Below, one piece after another: positions 23,828 to 32,884 of a stretch of 63,861 nt of DNA. The notes under the pieces were generated by a model. The model saw only the letters and a program-made list of their open reading frames with translations. It made no database searches and was not told where the DNA came from. How positions within the stretch are numbered: position 1 is the stretch's first letter; every line of letters begins with the position of its first letter. The position numbers were made by a program, and so were the translations under genes. This DNA comes from Amycolatopsis sp. (GTDB lineage Bacteria; Actinomycetota; Actinomycetes; Mycobacteriales; Pseudonocardiaceae): positions 1 to 63,861 of the forward strand of contig NZ_JAODNM010000138.1 in the NCBI RefSeq assembly GCF_025464955.1. Reading direction: 5' to 3'.

Positions 23828-23949
23828 TTAGCGCCGCCGCACTCTCCGGCGCACGATGTGCCGCTATCGGCAGGCGCCGAGTAGCCGAGGGCCAGACCTC
23901 CGTGCGCGACCAGGACCGAGCACCGTTCGCCGCGGCGTGGCGGTCCGTC

Positions 23950-24801
23950 TCACGGCTGGACGTTCGCCGTCGCGCGCTGACGGAAGTCGTCAGCGATGTC
24001 ACCCATCTGCGCGAACCACACACCGTCGTGCCCGAGCATGTGCTGGATCACCCGCTCCAGCAGCTGCATCCGGTGGTGCCGGCCGATGATCTGCGGGTGC
24101 ATCGTGAGGACATAACAGGCGTCGCTGTTCTCGGCGTACATGCCGTCGAAGTCGCCGCACCAGATCTCCTGCGCCCGGGACGGACTGGCCAGACCGGTCA
24201 GGTAGTTCGGCGTGAACGCGAACATGAACAGCGAGGAGTCGCACAGCTCCCACGCGCCGGGGACCTCGACGATGTCGGTCCGCTCCCCCTTGTCGTGGAC
24301 CCAGTAGGGCCGGTCGGCCGCCAGTTGGCTGGCGTCGTACTCGATGCCGTACTCGGCCAGCAGTGCGTAGGTGTTGTGGGACAGTTCCCAGGACGGAGAC
24401 CGGTAACCCCTTGGCCGCACGCCGACCTGCCGTTCCAGCGCGTCGATACCGCGCTCGATCATCTCCCGTTCCTCGGTCAGCGACAGGCCGGGGGGTGGCT
24501 CGTGACAGTAACCGTGGTGACCGATCTCGTGCCCCGCCGCCGCGATCGCCTTCGTCTCCTCGGGGTGCCGATCCGCCGTGTCGCCCGGAATGAAGAAGGT
24601 GGCGGGCAGGTGGTACTTGTCCAGCAGCCTGAGGATGCGGGGCACACCCTCGTTGGCGCCGTAGGCACCCCTGGACAGCGCCGACGGCGTGTCGACGCCC
24701 AATGCGCCGAGCCAGACAGACTCGGCGTCGAAGTCGAACGTCAGCGAGACGGCGATCCGGTGGTCACTCGCGGTGCCACCGCCAATCGGCTTTTCTGTCA
24801 T
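23950..24801 (-). CDS. NodB-fold hydrolase of the PuuE/HpPgdA type
   Basis: A 283-aa polysaccharide-deacetylase-fold enzyme. The metal-binding and catalytic motifs are present: TFDFDAES near residue 21, GHEIGHHGYCHEPP near 90, and RGYRSPSWELS near 130. The overall pattern (DISRG-like ALSRGAYGANEGVPRILRLLDKY, then ATFFIPGDTADRHPEETKAI) is that of the HpPgdA/PuuE branch, whose members include allantoinases and cyclic imidases rather than sugar deacetylases. A cyclic amide or imide is therefore a more likely substrate than chitin. The start is ATG 24801 or GTG 24804. It lies in the block bracketed by acdS repeats. Confidence 0.82.
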   Translation of the reverse strand: MTEKPIGGGTASDHRIAVSLTFDFDAESVWLGALGVDTPSALSRGAYGANEGVPRILRLLDKYHLPATFFIPGDTADRHPEETKAIAAAGHEIGHHGYCHEPPPGLSLTEEREMIERGIDALERQVGVRPRGYRSPSWELSHNTYALLAEYGIEYDASQLAADRPYWVHDKGERTDIVEVPGAWELCDSSLFMFAFTPNYLTGLASPSRAQEIWCGDFDGMYAENSDACYVLTMHPQIIGRHHRMQLLERVIQHMLGHDGVWFAQMGDIADDFRQRATANVQP

Positions 24802-24804
24802 CAC

Positions 24805-25147
24805 AGATCCCGTTCCTGAGTCGCTGGTGGGCCTAGTCCGGTCACGTCTACTCTGGACGGACCGCAGACCTGCGCGTCACCGCACACTCGGCCATAATTT
24901 CCTGCTGTGTGGTGGTTTCCGTATCACAGTAGCGTTAGATACGAGTGTGGACCACCTTTCGTTGCCACGCGCCCGATTCGCACTGAGGGATGCCATGCCG
25001 TCCGGCCTGCGGGAGTTCAATGCCCAGCGAGAGCAAGGTTTTCAGCTCGATCCAGTTCCCTCCGAACGGCCGGCCGCTTCCTGGCCGACCACCCGGCACA
25101 CCCGGGTGCGGTTCCACGCCAGGACAATGTCATTGGGCTGAACGGCG
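24805..25147. other. Gene-free 343 bp
   Basis: I see no credible gene here; short frames on both strands overlap each other without ribosome sites or recognisable products. The one noteworthy element is an inverted repeat CGTATC (24920-24925) / GATACG (24938-24943), extended by partial symmetry, which could be an operator for the deacetylase-fold gene to its left. Confidence 0.6.
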
Positions 25148-26176
25148 TCACGCGATGTCGAACCCGGCGTCGCGGGCCGCGTCGTGGGCGAACACGGTGA
25201 ACGTCGGAATCCAATGCGTGGCATGGTAATGCCGGTCGTCCAACGCTGACTGGGCGTGTTCCCAGTGCCGCAGCGCCGACTCCGTGAGCGGCTCTCCGCG
25301 GGCGTCGCCGGACGGCAGCCTCGCCACGATACGACTGAACGACCACACCTTGGTCAGCAGCAAGCCGGGCAGGTGGACCGTTCCAGGGTCGGCCGCGTTC
25401 GGCGCGAACGACGGCGGCGTCAGTAGCCGAGAATCCGCCAACCCCGGCAGGAAGCCGGTCAACCAGGTCGCGAACTCGTCGGGCGGGAGCACAGTGGCGA
25501 GCAGGCCCGCCTCGGTGAGCGCGGGAGACAGGAAATCACCGCCGTCCGGCTCCAGCCCGACCGGGTAGTCCTTGTCGCGGAGGAACATCCGGCGACTCGC
25601 CTCGACGAGTTCCTCCTCCAACGCTTCGTCGCCGATCATCCGCGCTGAGTCGACGGCGAGGGTGAGGGCGAACGCGGAGTTGCCGTGCAGTCCCGTGCGG
25701 ATCGGAAACTGCAACACAGTCGTGAAGTATTCACGTAGTCTGCCGGCCAGTCCGTCCCGCAACGGCTGCACACCGGCCGTCCACGTGGCGGCCCGCCGCG
25801 ATGCCGTGACGGTCGCCTCCGCGTGCAGCCGCAGCACCCAGCTCCATCCGTACGGGCGCGAGAACGTGCCGTTGTTCGGGTTGTCGAAGTACCGCAGCTC
25901 GGTCGCAAGCTTGCCGGGCGCCAGGTGATCGTCCAGCACCGCGCGGGCGTCTTCGACACGCGCCAGGTCGGGGAAGTCCCGCTGCAGTCGCACCAGCAGC
26001 CAGTGGTTGTGCACGGCTGAGTGCCAGTCCGAGCACCCGAAGAACGACGGGTGCAGGTCGGCAGGACGCCGGAACCCGATCGGTTCGCCGACCGCGAGCT
26101 GAAGGTAGTAGGGGAACTCGCGGTTCACGCATGCCAGCGAGATGTCGAGCAGGTCAGCGGGGTCGTACAGGCTCAC
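25148..26176 (-). CDS. DUF2891 protein in the oligopeptide transport operon
   Basis: A 342-aa protein of the DUF2891 type, beginning SLYDPADLLDISLACVNREFPYYLQL, with LHPSFFGCSDWHSAVHNHWLLVRL, PYGWSWVLRLHAE, and a late LDDRHYHATHWIPTFTVFA. The many conserved His, Trp and Asp residues and all-helical outlook suggest an (alpha/alpha)6-type barrel, but no reaction is known. The GTG at 26176 overlaps the stop of the upstream ATPase gene (GTGA), so it is the last member of the oppABCDF-like operon and probably processes something the transporter brings in. No signal peptide is visible. Confidence 0.85.
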   Translation of the reverse strand: MSLYDPADLLDISLACVNREFPYYLQLAVGEPIGFRRPADLHPSFFGCSDWHSAVHNHWLLVRLQRDFPDLARVEDARAVLDDHLAPGKLATELRYFDNPNNGTFSRPYGWSWVLRLHAEATVTASRRAATWTAGVQPLRDGLAGRLREYFTTVLQFPIRTGLHGNSAFALTLAVDSARMIGDEALEEELVEASRRMFLRDKDYPVGLEPDGGDFLSPALTEAGLLATVLPPDEFATWLTGFLPGLADSRLLTPPSFAPNAADPGTVHLPGLLLTKVWSFSRIVARLPSGDARGEPLTESALRHWEHAQSALDDRHYHATHWIPTFTVFAHDAARDAGFDIA

Positions 26177-27201
26177 GCACTCTCCTTCCGGGTCATGGCC
26201 GGCGCGGCGGTCACGGGATCTCGCAACGGGAAGTGGCAGGCCGCGGCGTGACCGGCGTCGAAATCGCGCAGCGGGGGTTCGACCTCGGCGCAGATGGACT
26301 CGGCACGCGGGCAGCGGGTGCGGAACCGGCAGCCGGACGGCGGTTCCACCGGTGACGGGACTTCTCCGCGCACCGCCGTGGACTGGCGCCGCCGCCCGGA
26401 GGGCGGCTCGGCGACCGGAATGGCACCGATCAGGGCACGGGTGTACGGGTGCACCGCGTTCTGGAACAGCGCCGCGGACGGCCCCCACTCGACCAGCTTT
26501 CCCAGGTACATCACGCCGATCTCGTCGGCGATGTACCGCAGCGTGGTGAGGTCGTGCGAGATGACGAGGTACGTCAGTTCGTGGGCAACCTGGAGGTCCA
26601 GCATCAGGTTCAGGATCTGCGACCGTACCGAAACGTCCAATGCGGACACCGGCTCGTCGGCGACGATCACCTGCGGGTTCAGCGCGAGCGCGCGGGCGAG
26701 ACCGAGCCGCTGCCGCTGGCCGCCGGAGAACTCGCTGGGGTACCGGCTGATCGCCGACGCCGGCAGCCCCACCTCGGCCAGCAGGTGCAGGACCCGCTCG
26801 CGGCGCTCCTTCCGGGCGCCCTGCCGTTGTACGACGAGCGGTTCGGCGATGATCGAGCCGATGTTCATCCTCGGATCGAGTGATCCGTACGGGTCCTGGA
26901 ACATCAGTTGCAGTTCGCGGCGGGCGGTCCTGCGTTGCGCGCGCGTGCCACCTCGGATGTCCACGCCGTCAAACCGGACGACACCGCTGGTCGGGCGCTC
27001 GAGGCCCACCACCAGCCGGCCGAGTGTGCTCTTGCCGCAGCCCGACTCGCCGACCAGTCCGACGGTGCGGCCGCGGCGCAGGCTCAGCGACACGTCGGAC
27101 ACGGCGTGCACGACGCGCGGGTGCCCGCGCACGTTCCACGCGCCGACCGGGTACTCCCTGACCACGTGCTCGACCCGCACGAGCGGGGAATCGTCTGTCA
27201 T
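26173..27201 (-). CDS. Oligopeptide ABC transporter ATPase (OppF type)
   Basis: A 342-aa ATPase with Walker A GLVGESGCGKSTLGRL near residue 52, signature SGGQRQRLGLARAL, Walker B VIVADEPVSALD, and the C-terminal oligopeptide/dipeptide-transporter extension with a Cys cluster (CRFRTRCPRA...C). The ATG at 27201 overlaps the stop of the partner ATPase (ATGA). With the OppD-type ATPase it would power the permease pair at 28238-30125. Confidence 0.95.
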   Translation of the reverse strand: MTDDSPLVRVEHVVREYPVGAWNVRGHPRVVHAVSDVSLSLRRGRTVGLVGESGCGKSTLGRLVVGLERPTSGVVRFDGVDIRGGTRAQRRTARRELQLMFQDPYGSLDPRMNIGSIIAEPLVVQRQGARKERRERVLHLLAEVGLPASAISRYPSEFSGGQRQRLGLARALALNPQVIVADEPVSALDVSVRSQILNLMLDLQVAHELTYLVISHDLTTLRYIADEIGVMYLGKLVEWGPSAALFQNAVHPYTRALIGAIPVAEPPSGRRRQSTAVRGEVPSPVEPPSGCRFRTRCPRAESICAEVEPPLRDFDAGHAAACHFPLRDPVTAAPAMTRKESA

Positions 27202-28202
27202 ACCGCACCACCCTTGTTCACGGAGATGTCGCCGGCGCTCACGCGCGGCCGGTGGCACGCGAAGCCGTGCCCGGACGCGGTCTCCCATTCCGGTTCGACG
27301 TCGAAACATTTTTGTTCGGACTGCGCGCAGCGGGGTGCGAACCGGCACGCGGCGAGCCGGCCGCCCAGGTTCGGCGGCAGGCCGGGGATGCTGGTCAGCC
27401 GCTGGCGGTGCGGCGTGTCCAGCGTCGGCATCGATCCCAGCAGTGCCTCGGTGTAGCGGTGCCGGTTGTCGACGAACAGGTCCTTGGTGCCGGCCAGTTC
27501 CGCGACCCGGCCCGCGTACATCACGGCGACCTCGTCGGTATGGCCCGCGACCACGCCCATGTCGTGCGTGATGAGCAGGATGGACATGCCGCGCTGCTCC
27601 TGCAGCGAGTCGAACAGTTGCAGGATCTGGTCCTGCGTTGTCACGTCCAGCGCCGTGGTCGGCTCGTCGGCGATCAACAGTTTCGGCCCGCACACCAGGG
27701 CGATGGCGATCATCACGCGCTGTCGCATGCCGCCGGACAGCTCGTGCGGGAACCGTTCGGCCTGTGTCGCCGGGCGCGGTAGGCCGACCTCACCGAGGAT
27801 GTCGACGGCCTGCCGCCGGGCGGCCGCCTTGCCGGCCATGCCATGGATCAGCAGTGGTTCGGCCACCTGGGCGCCGATCCGTTGCGTGGGGTTCAACGCT
27901 GTCATGGGGTCCTGGAACACCACGCCGACGCTCGCACCCCGGATCGCCCTCGCCGCCGGTTCGGCCAGGCCGACGACCTCGGCGCCATCGACCTTGATAC
28001 TGCCGCCGACCACCTTTCCGCCGGGCGGCAGCAGGCCGACCACCGCGAGACCGGTGGTCGACTTTCCACAGCCCGACTCGCCGACCAGACCGAGGGTGCG
28101 TCCCTGCTCGATGACCAGGGACACGCCGTCCACCGCACGGACTGTCGTGTGGCCGGATCGGATGTCGACGACGAGATCCGAGATCTCCACTATGGCTGGC
28201 AC
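27198..28202 (-). CDS. Oligopeptide ABC transporter ATPase (OppD type)
   Basis: A 334-aa ATPase: Walker A GLVGESGCGKSTTGLAVVGLL near residue 40, Q-loop VFQDPMTALNPTQRIG, signature LSGGMRQRVMIAIAL, Walker B LLIADEPTTALDVTTQ, and the C-terminal oligopeptide domain with RFAPRCAQSEQKC. It forms a heterodimer with the OppF-type protein. It overlaps that gene by 4 bp and starts 35 bp after the permease gene. Confidence 0.95.
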   Translation of the reverse strand: MPAIVEISDLVVDIRSGHTTVRAVDGVSLVIEQGRTLGLVGESGCGKSTTGLAVVGLLPPGGKVVGGSIKVDGAEVVGLAEPAARAIRGASVGVVFQDPMTALNPTQRIGAQVAEPLLIHGMAGKAAARRQAVDILGEVGLPRPATQAERFPHELSGGMRQRVMIAIALVCGPKLLIADEPTTALDVTTQDQILQLFDSLQEQRGMSILLITHDMGVVAGHTDEVAVMYAGRVAELAGTKDLFVDNRHRYTEALLGSMPTLDTPHRQRLTSIPGLPPNLGGRLAACRFAPRCAQSEQKCFDVEPEWETASGHGFACHRPRVSAGDISVNKGGAV

Positions 28203-28237
28203 GTTTGACTCCTGTCACTCCCGCTGGGGTTCGCCGG

Positions 28238-29155
28238 TCAGATTCGACGCTGCGCGCGCAGGCCGATCGCGTCGCGCAGCCCATCACCGAGCAGGTTGAA
28301 CGCCAGTACTGTCACGATGATCGCGATGCCGGACGGGTAGATCAGCCACCAGAAATCGGAGTAGGTGTAGTTCAGTCCGTCCGACAGCATGCCGCCCCAG
28401 TTCGCCGCGGGCGGCGGGATGCCCAGTCCCAGGAACGAGATCGCGGCGACCGCGAGAATCGCGTCGGCCACCTGGAACGTCGCGTTCACCACGATGGTGC
28501 CGATGACGCTGGGCACGAGGTGGCGGAAGATGATGCGCGGCGACTTCCCACCCATCAACCGGACCGCCTGTACGTACTCCCGGGTGCGCAGGGACAGCGT
28601 CTCGCCGCGCACCAAGCGGGCCGGGGCCAGCCACGCGAGCAGTCCGAGCACCAGGATGAGCATCAGCACGTTCGGCCGGAAGATGGTGGCCAGGAACATC
28701 AGCAGGAACAGCGCCGGGATCGACATGACGCTGTCCACGATGCGCATCATCACCGCGTCGACGACACCGCCGAAGTAGCCGGAGACAGTGCCCCATAGCA
28801 CGCCGACGACGATCGCGACCACGGCGGCGCCGAGACCGATCTCCAGGGACGTCTGTCCGCCCGCCATGAGCCTGCCGAGCTCGTCGTAGCCGACGTCGTC
28901 GGTGCCCAGTGGGCGCCCTGGGCCGGGCGAGAGCGTCTCGAGCGTGAGTCGCGTGTGGACCTGGTCGGTGTGGTAGACCAGCGGGCCCGCGAAGCAGAAC
29001 AGCACCATGGCGACGAAAAGCACCAGCCCGAGGACGGCGAGCTTGTTCTCGACGAACCGCCGCAGCACCACGGAGGGCTGTGGCGCCTCGTCGGGCCGGT
29101 CGTCCGGCTCAGGCGACGCCGTCGGGTCGATCGTGCCCTGTGTGTCGATGGCCAC
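28238..29155 (-). CDS. Oligopeptide ABC transporter permease (OppC type)
   Basis: A 305-aa inner-membrane permease with an N-terminal cytoplasmic tail rich in Pro, Asp and Glu, six predicted membrane segments, and the EAA loop (GGKSPRIIFRHLVPSVIG). The GTDDVGYDELGRLMAGGQTSLEIGL segment is typical of the OppC N-terminal cap region. It lies 19 bp downstream of the OppB-type gene. Confidence 0.94.
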   Translation of the reverse strand: MAIDTQGTIDPTASPEPDDRPDEAPQPSVVLRRFVENKLAVLGLVLFVAMVLFCFAGPLVYHTDQVHTRLTLETLSPGPGRPLGTDDVGYDELGRLMAGGQTSLEIGLGAAVVAIVVGVLWGTVSGYFGGVVDAVMMRIVDSVMSIPALFLLMFLATIFRPNVLMLILVLGLLAWLAPARLVRGETLSLRTREYVQAVRLMGGKSPRIIFRHLVPSVIGTIVVNATFQVADAILAVAAISFLGLGIPPPAANWGGMLSDGLNYTYSDFWWLIYPSGIAIIVTVLAFNLLGDGLRDAIGLRAQRRI

Positions 29156-29174
29156 TGGTGGTTTCCCTTCTCCG

Positions 29175-30125
29175 TCAGGAGCGCACGAGGCGGATGCGTG
29201 GGTCGAGCACCGCGTATAGGACGTCCGCGATCACCGACCCGAGTACGGTCGCCACCGCGACAACGAGTGTCACGGCGAGCAGCACCGGGTAGTCCTGGGT
29301 GACAGCGGCGTTGTAGAAGAGCAGGCCCATGCCGGGATAGTTGAAGACACGCTCGGTGATGAGCGTCCCGGAGAGGATGAACGGCAACGAGATGCCCAGC
29401 AGCGTCACAACCGGAGAGATCGCGTTGCGCAGCACGTGTCCGAACAAGATCCGTCGCGTACCCGCACCCTTGGCGCGCGCGGTGCGCACGTAGTCCTGGG
29501 TCAGGTTGTCCATAGTGGATGAACGCATGTAGCGGCTGTAGAAGGCGATGGACAGCAGCGCGATGGTCGCGACCGGCAGGATGAGCCCGCTCGGCTGGGA
29601 CAGCACGGCGCCGATCGAGCCCTGCGGCGCCTGTGCGGGCAAGGCGCCGATATGCACCGCGAACACCAGCACCAGGATCAGTGCCAGCCAGAACGAGGGC
29701 GTGGAGTAAAGCACAAAGCTCACCGCGGTGAGGGCGTAGTCGACGAACGTGTTGCGCCGCCACGCCTGGGTGATGCCCAGTGGTATCGCGATGACCACCG
29801 CGATCAACACCGCCAGCCCGGCAAGCAACGCGGTCTTCGGCAGCCGGTCGGCGAGTAGCGAGACAACCGAGGAGTTCTCCTTGAAGGAGTAGCCGAGGTC
29901 GCCGCGCAACAGCTCGCTCAGCCAGGTCCAGTACTGCGTCCACAGGCTCTTGTCGAACCCGTGGTCGCGGTTGAACGACGCGATCGCGGTGGGGGTGGCC
30001 TGCACACCCAACTCGGCTCTTGCCGGTCCACCGGGCAGCAGGTGCAGCAAGATGAACGTGATCACGGTGACGATGAACAACACGACCGCGGCCTGACCGA
30101 GGCGGCGGAGCAGGTAGCGCGTCAT
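29175..30125 (-). CDS. Oligopeptide ABC transporter permease (OppB type)
   Basis: A 316-aa permease: the N-terminal RYLLRRLGQAAVVLFIVTVITFILLHLLPGGPA signature of OppB/DppB proteins, six membrane segments, and the EAA motif (RAKGAGTRRILFGHVLRNAISPVV). It pairs with the OppC-type subunit to form the channel. Confidence 0.94.
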   Translation of the reverse strand: MTRYLLRRLGQAAVVLFIVTVITFILLHLLPGGPARAELGVQATPTAIASFNRDHGFDKSLWTQYWTWLSELLRGDLGYSFKENSSVVSLLADRLPKTALLAGLAVLIAVVIAIPLGITQAWRRNTFVDYALTAVSFVLYSTPSFWLALILVLVFAVHIGALPAQAPQGSIGAVLSQPSGLILPVATIALLSIAFYSRYMRSSTMDNLTQDYVRTARAKGAGTRRILFGHVLRNAISPVVTLLGISLPFILSGTLITERVFNYPGMGLLFYNAAVTQDYPVLLAVTLVVAVATVLGSVIADVLYAVLDPRIRLVRS

Positions 30126-30146
30126 TCGCGGGCCTCCGGGCGGTCC

Positions 30147-30169
30147 GTCGCGTCCATTACGGACGCGAC
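30147..30169 (-). terminator. Intra-operon hairpin between binding-protein and permease genes
   Basis: GTCGCGTCC and GGACGCGAC form a perfect 9-bp stem with a 5-nt loop. Placed just after a binding-protein gene, it probably lowers read-through or stabilises the upstream mRNA so that binding protein exceeds permease. Confidence 0.65.
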
Positions 30170-30195
30170 TGACGGCGTGTTCGTAAAGCCGGAGA

Positions 30196-32004
30196 TCACT
30201 GCGTGATCTGCCAGTCTTCTGGTGTCAGCGAGAGGATCGGGCTCTGCTTGGTGTTCACTCCGGTCAGCCGGCTGGCGACCGCCGAGATCCGGTAGAGCTG
30301 GGTCGGCATCCAGAGCACCGGTACCTGGTTGGCCAGGTAGTTGGCCACCCCGGACAGCGCGGTCGGGTCGCTGCTGTGCACGGCGGCGTTGATCACCTGG
30401 TCGGCGTGCTGGTCGCTGTAGCCGCCGTAGTTCGAGCCGGAACCGGTCTGGAACAGTTGGTCATCCGACGGGTACGGGTTGATGCCGTAGATCCAGCCGC
30501 CGCCCCAGTTGATGATCTGCCACTTGCAGGTGCTCGCGCTGGCACCCGCCGTGCAGGGCGCCGCGTCAGCGATCACCGTGTTGAACGGTGCCTGGCTGAG
30601 GTTCAGCGTGATGCCGGCCGCGGAGAAATCCGACCTCATCGCTTGCATCTCCTGGTCCACCACGACCATCCCCGAGCTGTACTCGAGGTTGAACTGCAGC
30701 GCGGTCCCCACGGCGATCCCCGCGCCGCACTGGTTCGCACCGGTGCCGGGGCTGGCGCAGGTGGACGTGCCGTTCGAGGTGACGGTCCAGCCGTGCGAGC
30801 TGAGCAGCGACTTGGCTTTCGCCAGGTCATACGGCAGTGTCTGGGAGTTGTCGTACGACGGCATGAAGTTGCTGATCATGATCGGACCGGAGCTCACGCT
30901 GCCGGTGCCGCGCAGCGGGCCCTGGACATACGCCTGCTGGTTCACCAGCGATTGCATGGCCTGCCGGATGTAAAGCTGCTTGATCAGCGGCCCGGACGTC
31001 GGCTGCTGGAAGTTCAAGGTGATGAAGTTGGTGCCCCACTCCTTCCAGGGCGCGATCGCGTAACCGCTGTTCTTGAGCGCGTTCTGCTGGGCGATCTCCT
31101 GCACCGGCAGGTAGCCGTAGTCGATCGTCTTGCCCGAACGAATAACGTTGAGCTCGGCCGAATCCGAGGTGAAGGGCTGTTCGACGAACTTGGCCAGATG
31201 CGGCTTGTCCGGTCCGGAGTACTTCTTGTTCGGGCTGAACTCGGCGTAGCCGTCAGTCCGATAGGCGGTCAGGACCCACGGCCCGTCGACGGTCTGCCAC
31301 AGCGGGTCGTTACCGTAACTGTTGATGTTCGACGACTGGCCGGCCAGGAAACCGTAGACCTGCACCGCGGCGGCCGGGGTGCGGTCGTAGTCGCCCACCG
31401 AGCCCGATGACGACGTCTTGTCCCACACGTGCTGGGGTATGGGCGTGATCTGCGACAGCTCGTTGTAGTTGAACCACTGTGGACTGTACGGCTGGGTCAG
31501 CGTCAGCGTGAACGTCTTGTCGTTGACCGCGGTGAACGTCTTGATGTTGTCCGGAAACTCGCCGGGGATGTAACCGGCGACGGTTGCCTTGTTCGCCCGG
31601 AACAGGTTGATCCAGAACTCGACGTCACGGGTGGTGACCGGCTTGCCATCGGACCAGTCGTACGAGTTCAGCGTCACGGTGACCTTGGTGTTGCCGTCGC
31701 TGTAGACCGCCGGCTGGGCGAGGCTCTGTGCCGGATCGATGACCGGCTGGTCGTCCTTGCCGATCCAGTACAGAGACCGGTACGAAAGCCGGTTGAACTG
31801 TTCGATGTTCGCGATGCTCTGGTGTGCCGGGGTCACCATCGGGAAGATGTAGTCCGGTTTGGACCCCGCGTCCTCCGCGAAGGTAGCGGTACCCCCTTCG
31901 ACCGGTGTCCCCTTTGGACCCGCTGCGCTTCCGCTGCACGCGCTGACGATCGAGAGGCTCGCCGTGGCAACCGCCACGAGGGCCAAGATCCGGATTCTGA
32001 GCAC
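30196..32004 (-). CDS. Oligopeptide ABC transporter substrate-binding lipoprotein
   Basis: A 602-aa family 5 solute-binding protein. The signal peptide ends in a lipobox IVSAC, with Cys23 as the lipidated residue. The mature part shows the family-5 start (GGTATFAEDAGSKPDYIFPM), the KVTVTLNSYDWSDGKPVTTRDVEFWINL block, and a C-terminal region typical of peptide binders. It is the first gene of the transporter operon, with its own promoter at 32063-32091. Pyroglutamyl-peptidase encoded upstream suggests that its ligands include pyroglutamyl-terminated peptides, which is inference. Confidence 0.93.
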   Translation of the reverse strand: MLRIRILALVAVATASLSIVSACSGSAAGPKGTPVEGGTATFAEDAGSKPDYIFPMVTPAHQSIANIEQFNRLSYRSLYWIGKDDQPVIDPAQSLAQPAVYSDGNTKVTVTLNSYDWSDGKPVTTRDVEFWINLFRANKATVAGYIPGEFPDNIKTFTAVNDKTFTLTLTQPYSPQWFNYNELSQITPIPQHVWDKTSSSGSVGDYDRTPAAAVQVYGFLAGQSSNINSYGNDPLWQTVDGPWVLTAYRTDGYAEFSPNKKYSGPDKPHLAKFVEQPFTSDSAELNVIRSGKTIDYGYLPVQEIAQQNALKNSGYAIAPWKEWGTNFITLNFQQPTSGPLIKQLYIRQAMQSLVNQQAYVQGPLRGTGSVSSGPIMISNFMPSYDNSQTLPYDLAKAKSLLSSHGWTVTSNGTSTCASPGTGANQCGAGIAVGTALQFNLEYSSGMVVVDQEMQAMRSDFSAAGITLNLSQAPFNTVIADAAPCTAGASASTCKWQIINWGGGWIYGINPYPSDDQLFQTGSGSNYGGYSDQHADQVINAAVHSSDPTALSGVANYLANQVPVLWMPTQLYRISAVASRLTGVNTKQSPILSLTPEDWQITQ

Positions 32005-32062
32005 AGTGGCTCCTTACGGGTCGTGAAGAAACAGGTTTGCCGTCGATCGCGGCTCTGGCAAG

Positions 32063-32091
32063 ACCGTACAGATTGTTGAACGACTAGACAA
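32063..32091 (-). promoter_or_regulatory. Promoter of the peptide-transport operon with GntR half-operator
   Basis: Minus-strand TTGTCT (32086-32091), 17 bp, TACGGT (32063-32068). The spacer contains GTTCAACAATCTG, shared with the pcp promoter at the same distance from the -10, so both are probably bound by the GntR protein encoded at 32953. Confidence 0.6.
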
Positions 32092-32131
32092 GAGAACAAT
32101 TTGATACCGCGCTGTTGCGGATATGTTTCGC

Positions 32132-32164
32132 GGGCATCCGGCAGAGCTGCCCTGCCGGATGCCC
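32132..32164 (-). terminator. Terminator after pcp
   Basis: A perfect 13-bp stem, GGGCATCCGGCAG (32132-32144) with CTGCCGGATGCCC (32152-32164), 7 bp past the pcp stop. It separates pcp from the transporter operon on the same strand. Confidence 0.85.
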
Positions 32165-32170
32165 GTAGGG

Positions 32171-32854
32171 TCAGGCGACCGCGCCGGCCGTCAGCGCGAC
32201 CTGGTCACCGCGTTCTTCCAGGCAGACTTCGATAGCCGAAAGCAACGCCGCCACCATGACGTCGAGCGACATCGTCGCGCCGGGCTCGCGGCCCGGTTCG
32301 GCGACGGCAGCCGACCGCGGCGTGTCCGGGATGTGGATGAAACCGGCAGGAATACCGCGATCCCGACCTTGCCGGCACGCCAGGTAGAAGAGCTGGTTGC
32401 ACAGGTAGGTGCCAGCCGTGTTGGACACGTGGCAGGGCACGTCGTCCTTGCGCCACCGTCGCAGAATCGAGGCAAGGGGCAAACGACTGAAAACACCGTC
32501 TGGACCACCTGTTACTACAGGTTCGTCCGCTACAGTCACGCCGGAATGATCAGGCAAGGGGAAATCTCGGACATTGATGGCGATCCGCTCGAGCGACAGC
32601 GCCGGTCGACCCGGGGCGATACCAAGGCAGATGAGCAGATCGGGCGCCAGTTCGTCGAGCGCACCGGCCAGATTCGCACCGATGGTGTCCGTCGACGTTT
32701 CGAAGATCCGGCCGACCACCGTGGCGCCGGCCACCGTCGCACCATCCAGCCGACGGGCGAGGTCGCCGCTGGGATTGTCGAGATGCTTGCCGAATGGACC
32801 GAATCCCGTTACCAGGACGATGTGGTGACCACCGGGTCGAGCCGTTCCAGTCAT
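32171..32854 (-). CDS. pcp: Pyroglutamyl-peptidase I (pyrrolidone-carboxylate peptidase)
   Basis: A cysteine peptidase (C15, 227 aa) that removes N-terminal pyroglutamate from peptides in the cytosol. The catalytic triad is visible: Glu89 (LERIAINVRDF), Cys152 (SNTAGTYLCNQLFYL) and His174 (GFIHIP). The start is the ATG at 32854, with AGAAGGG 10 bp upstream; a longer frame to 32905 would run through the promoter. It is divergent from the GntR gene and upstream of the peptide transporter. The promoter has a GntR-type operator in its spacer. Confidence 0.94.
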   Translation of the reverse strand: MTGTARPGGHHIVLVTGFGPFGKHLDNPSGDLARRLDGATVAGATVVGRIFETSTDTIGANLAGALDELAPDLLICLGIAPGRPALSLERIAINVRDFPLPDHSGVTVADEPVVTGGPDGVFSRLPLASILRRWRKDDVPCHVSNTAGTYLCNQLFYLACRQGRDRGIPAGFIHIPDTPRSAAVAEPGREPGATMSLDVMVAALLSAIEVCLEERGDQVALTAGAVA

Positions 32855-32884
32855 CGTGGTAAACCCTTCTGTTTGACTTGTCAG

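Noticed and set aside
23828..23949. Possible small gene after acdS
   Set aside because: Frames on both strands lack ribosome sites and extend as antisense into the NodB-fold gene. Nothing recognisable.
24907..25229. Several overlapping short frames between the NodB-fold and DUF2891 genes
   Set aside because: They overlap one another and the DUF2891 3' end, have no recognisable product and show no start-site support.
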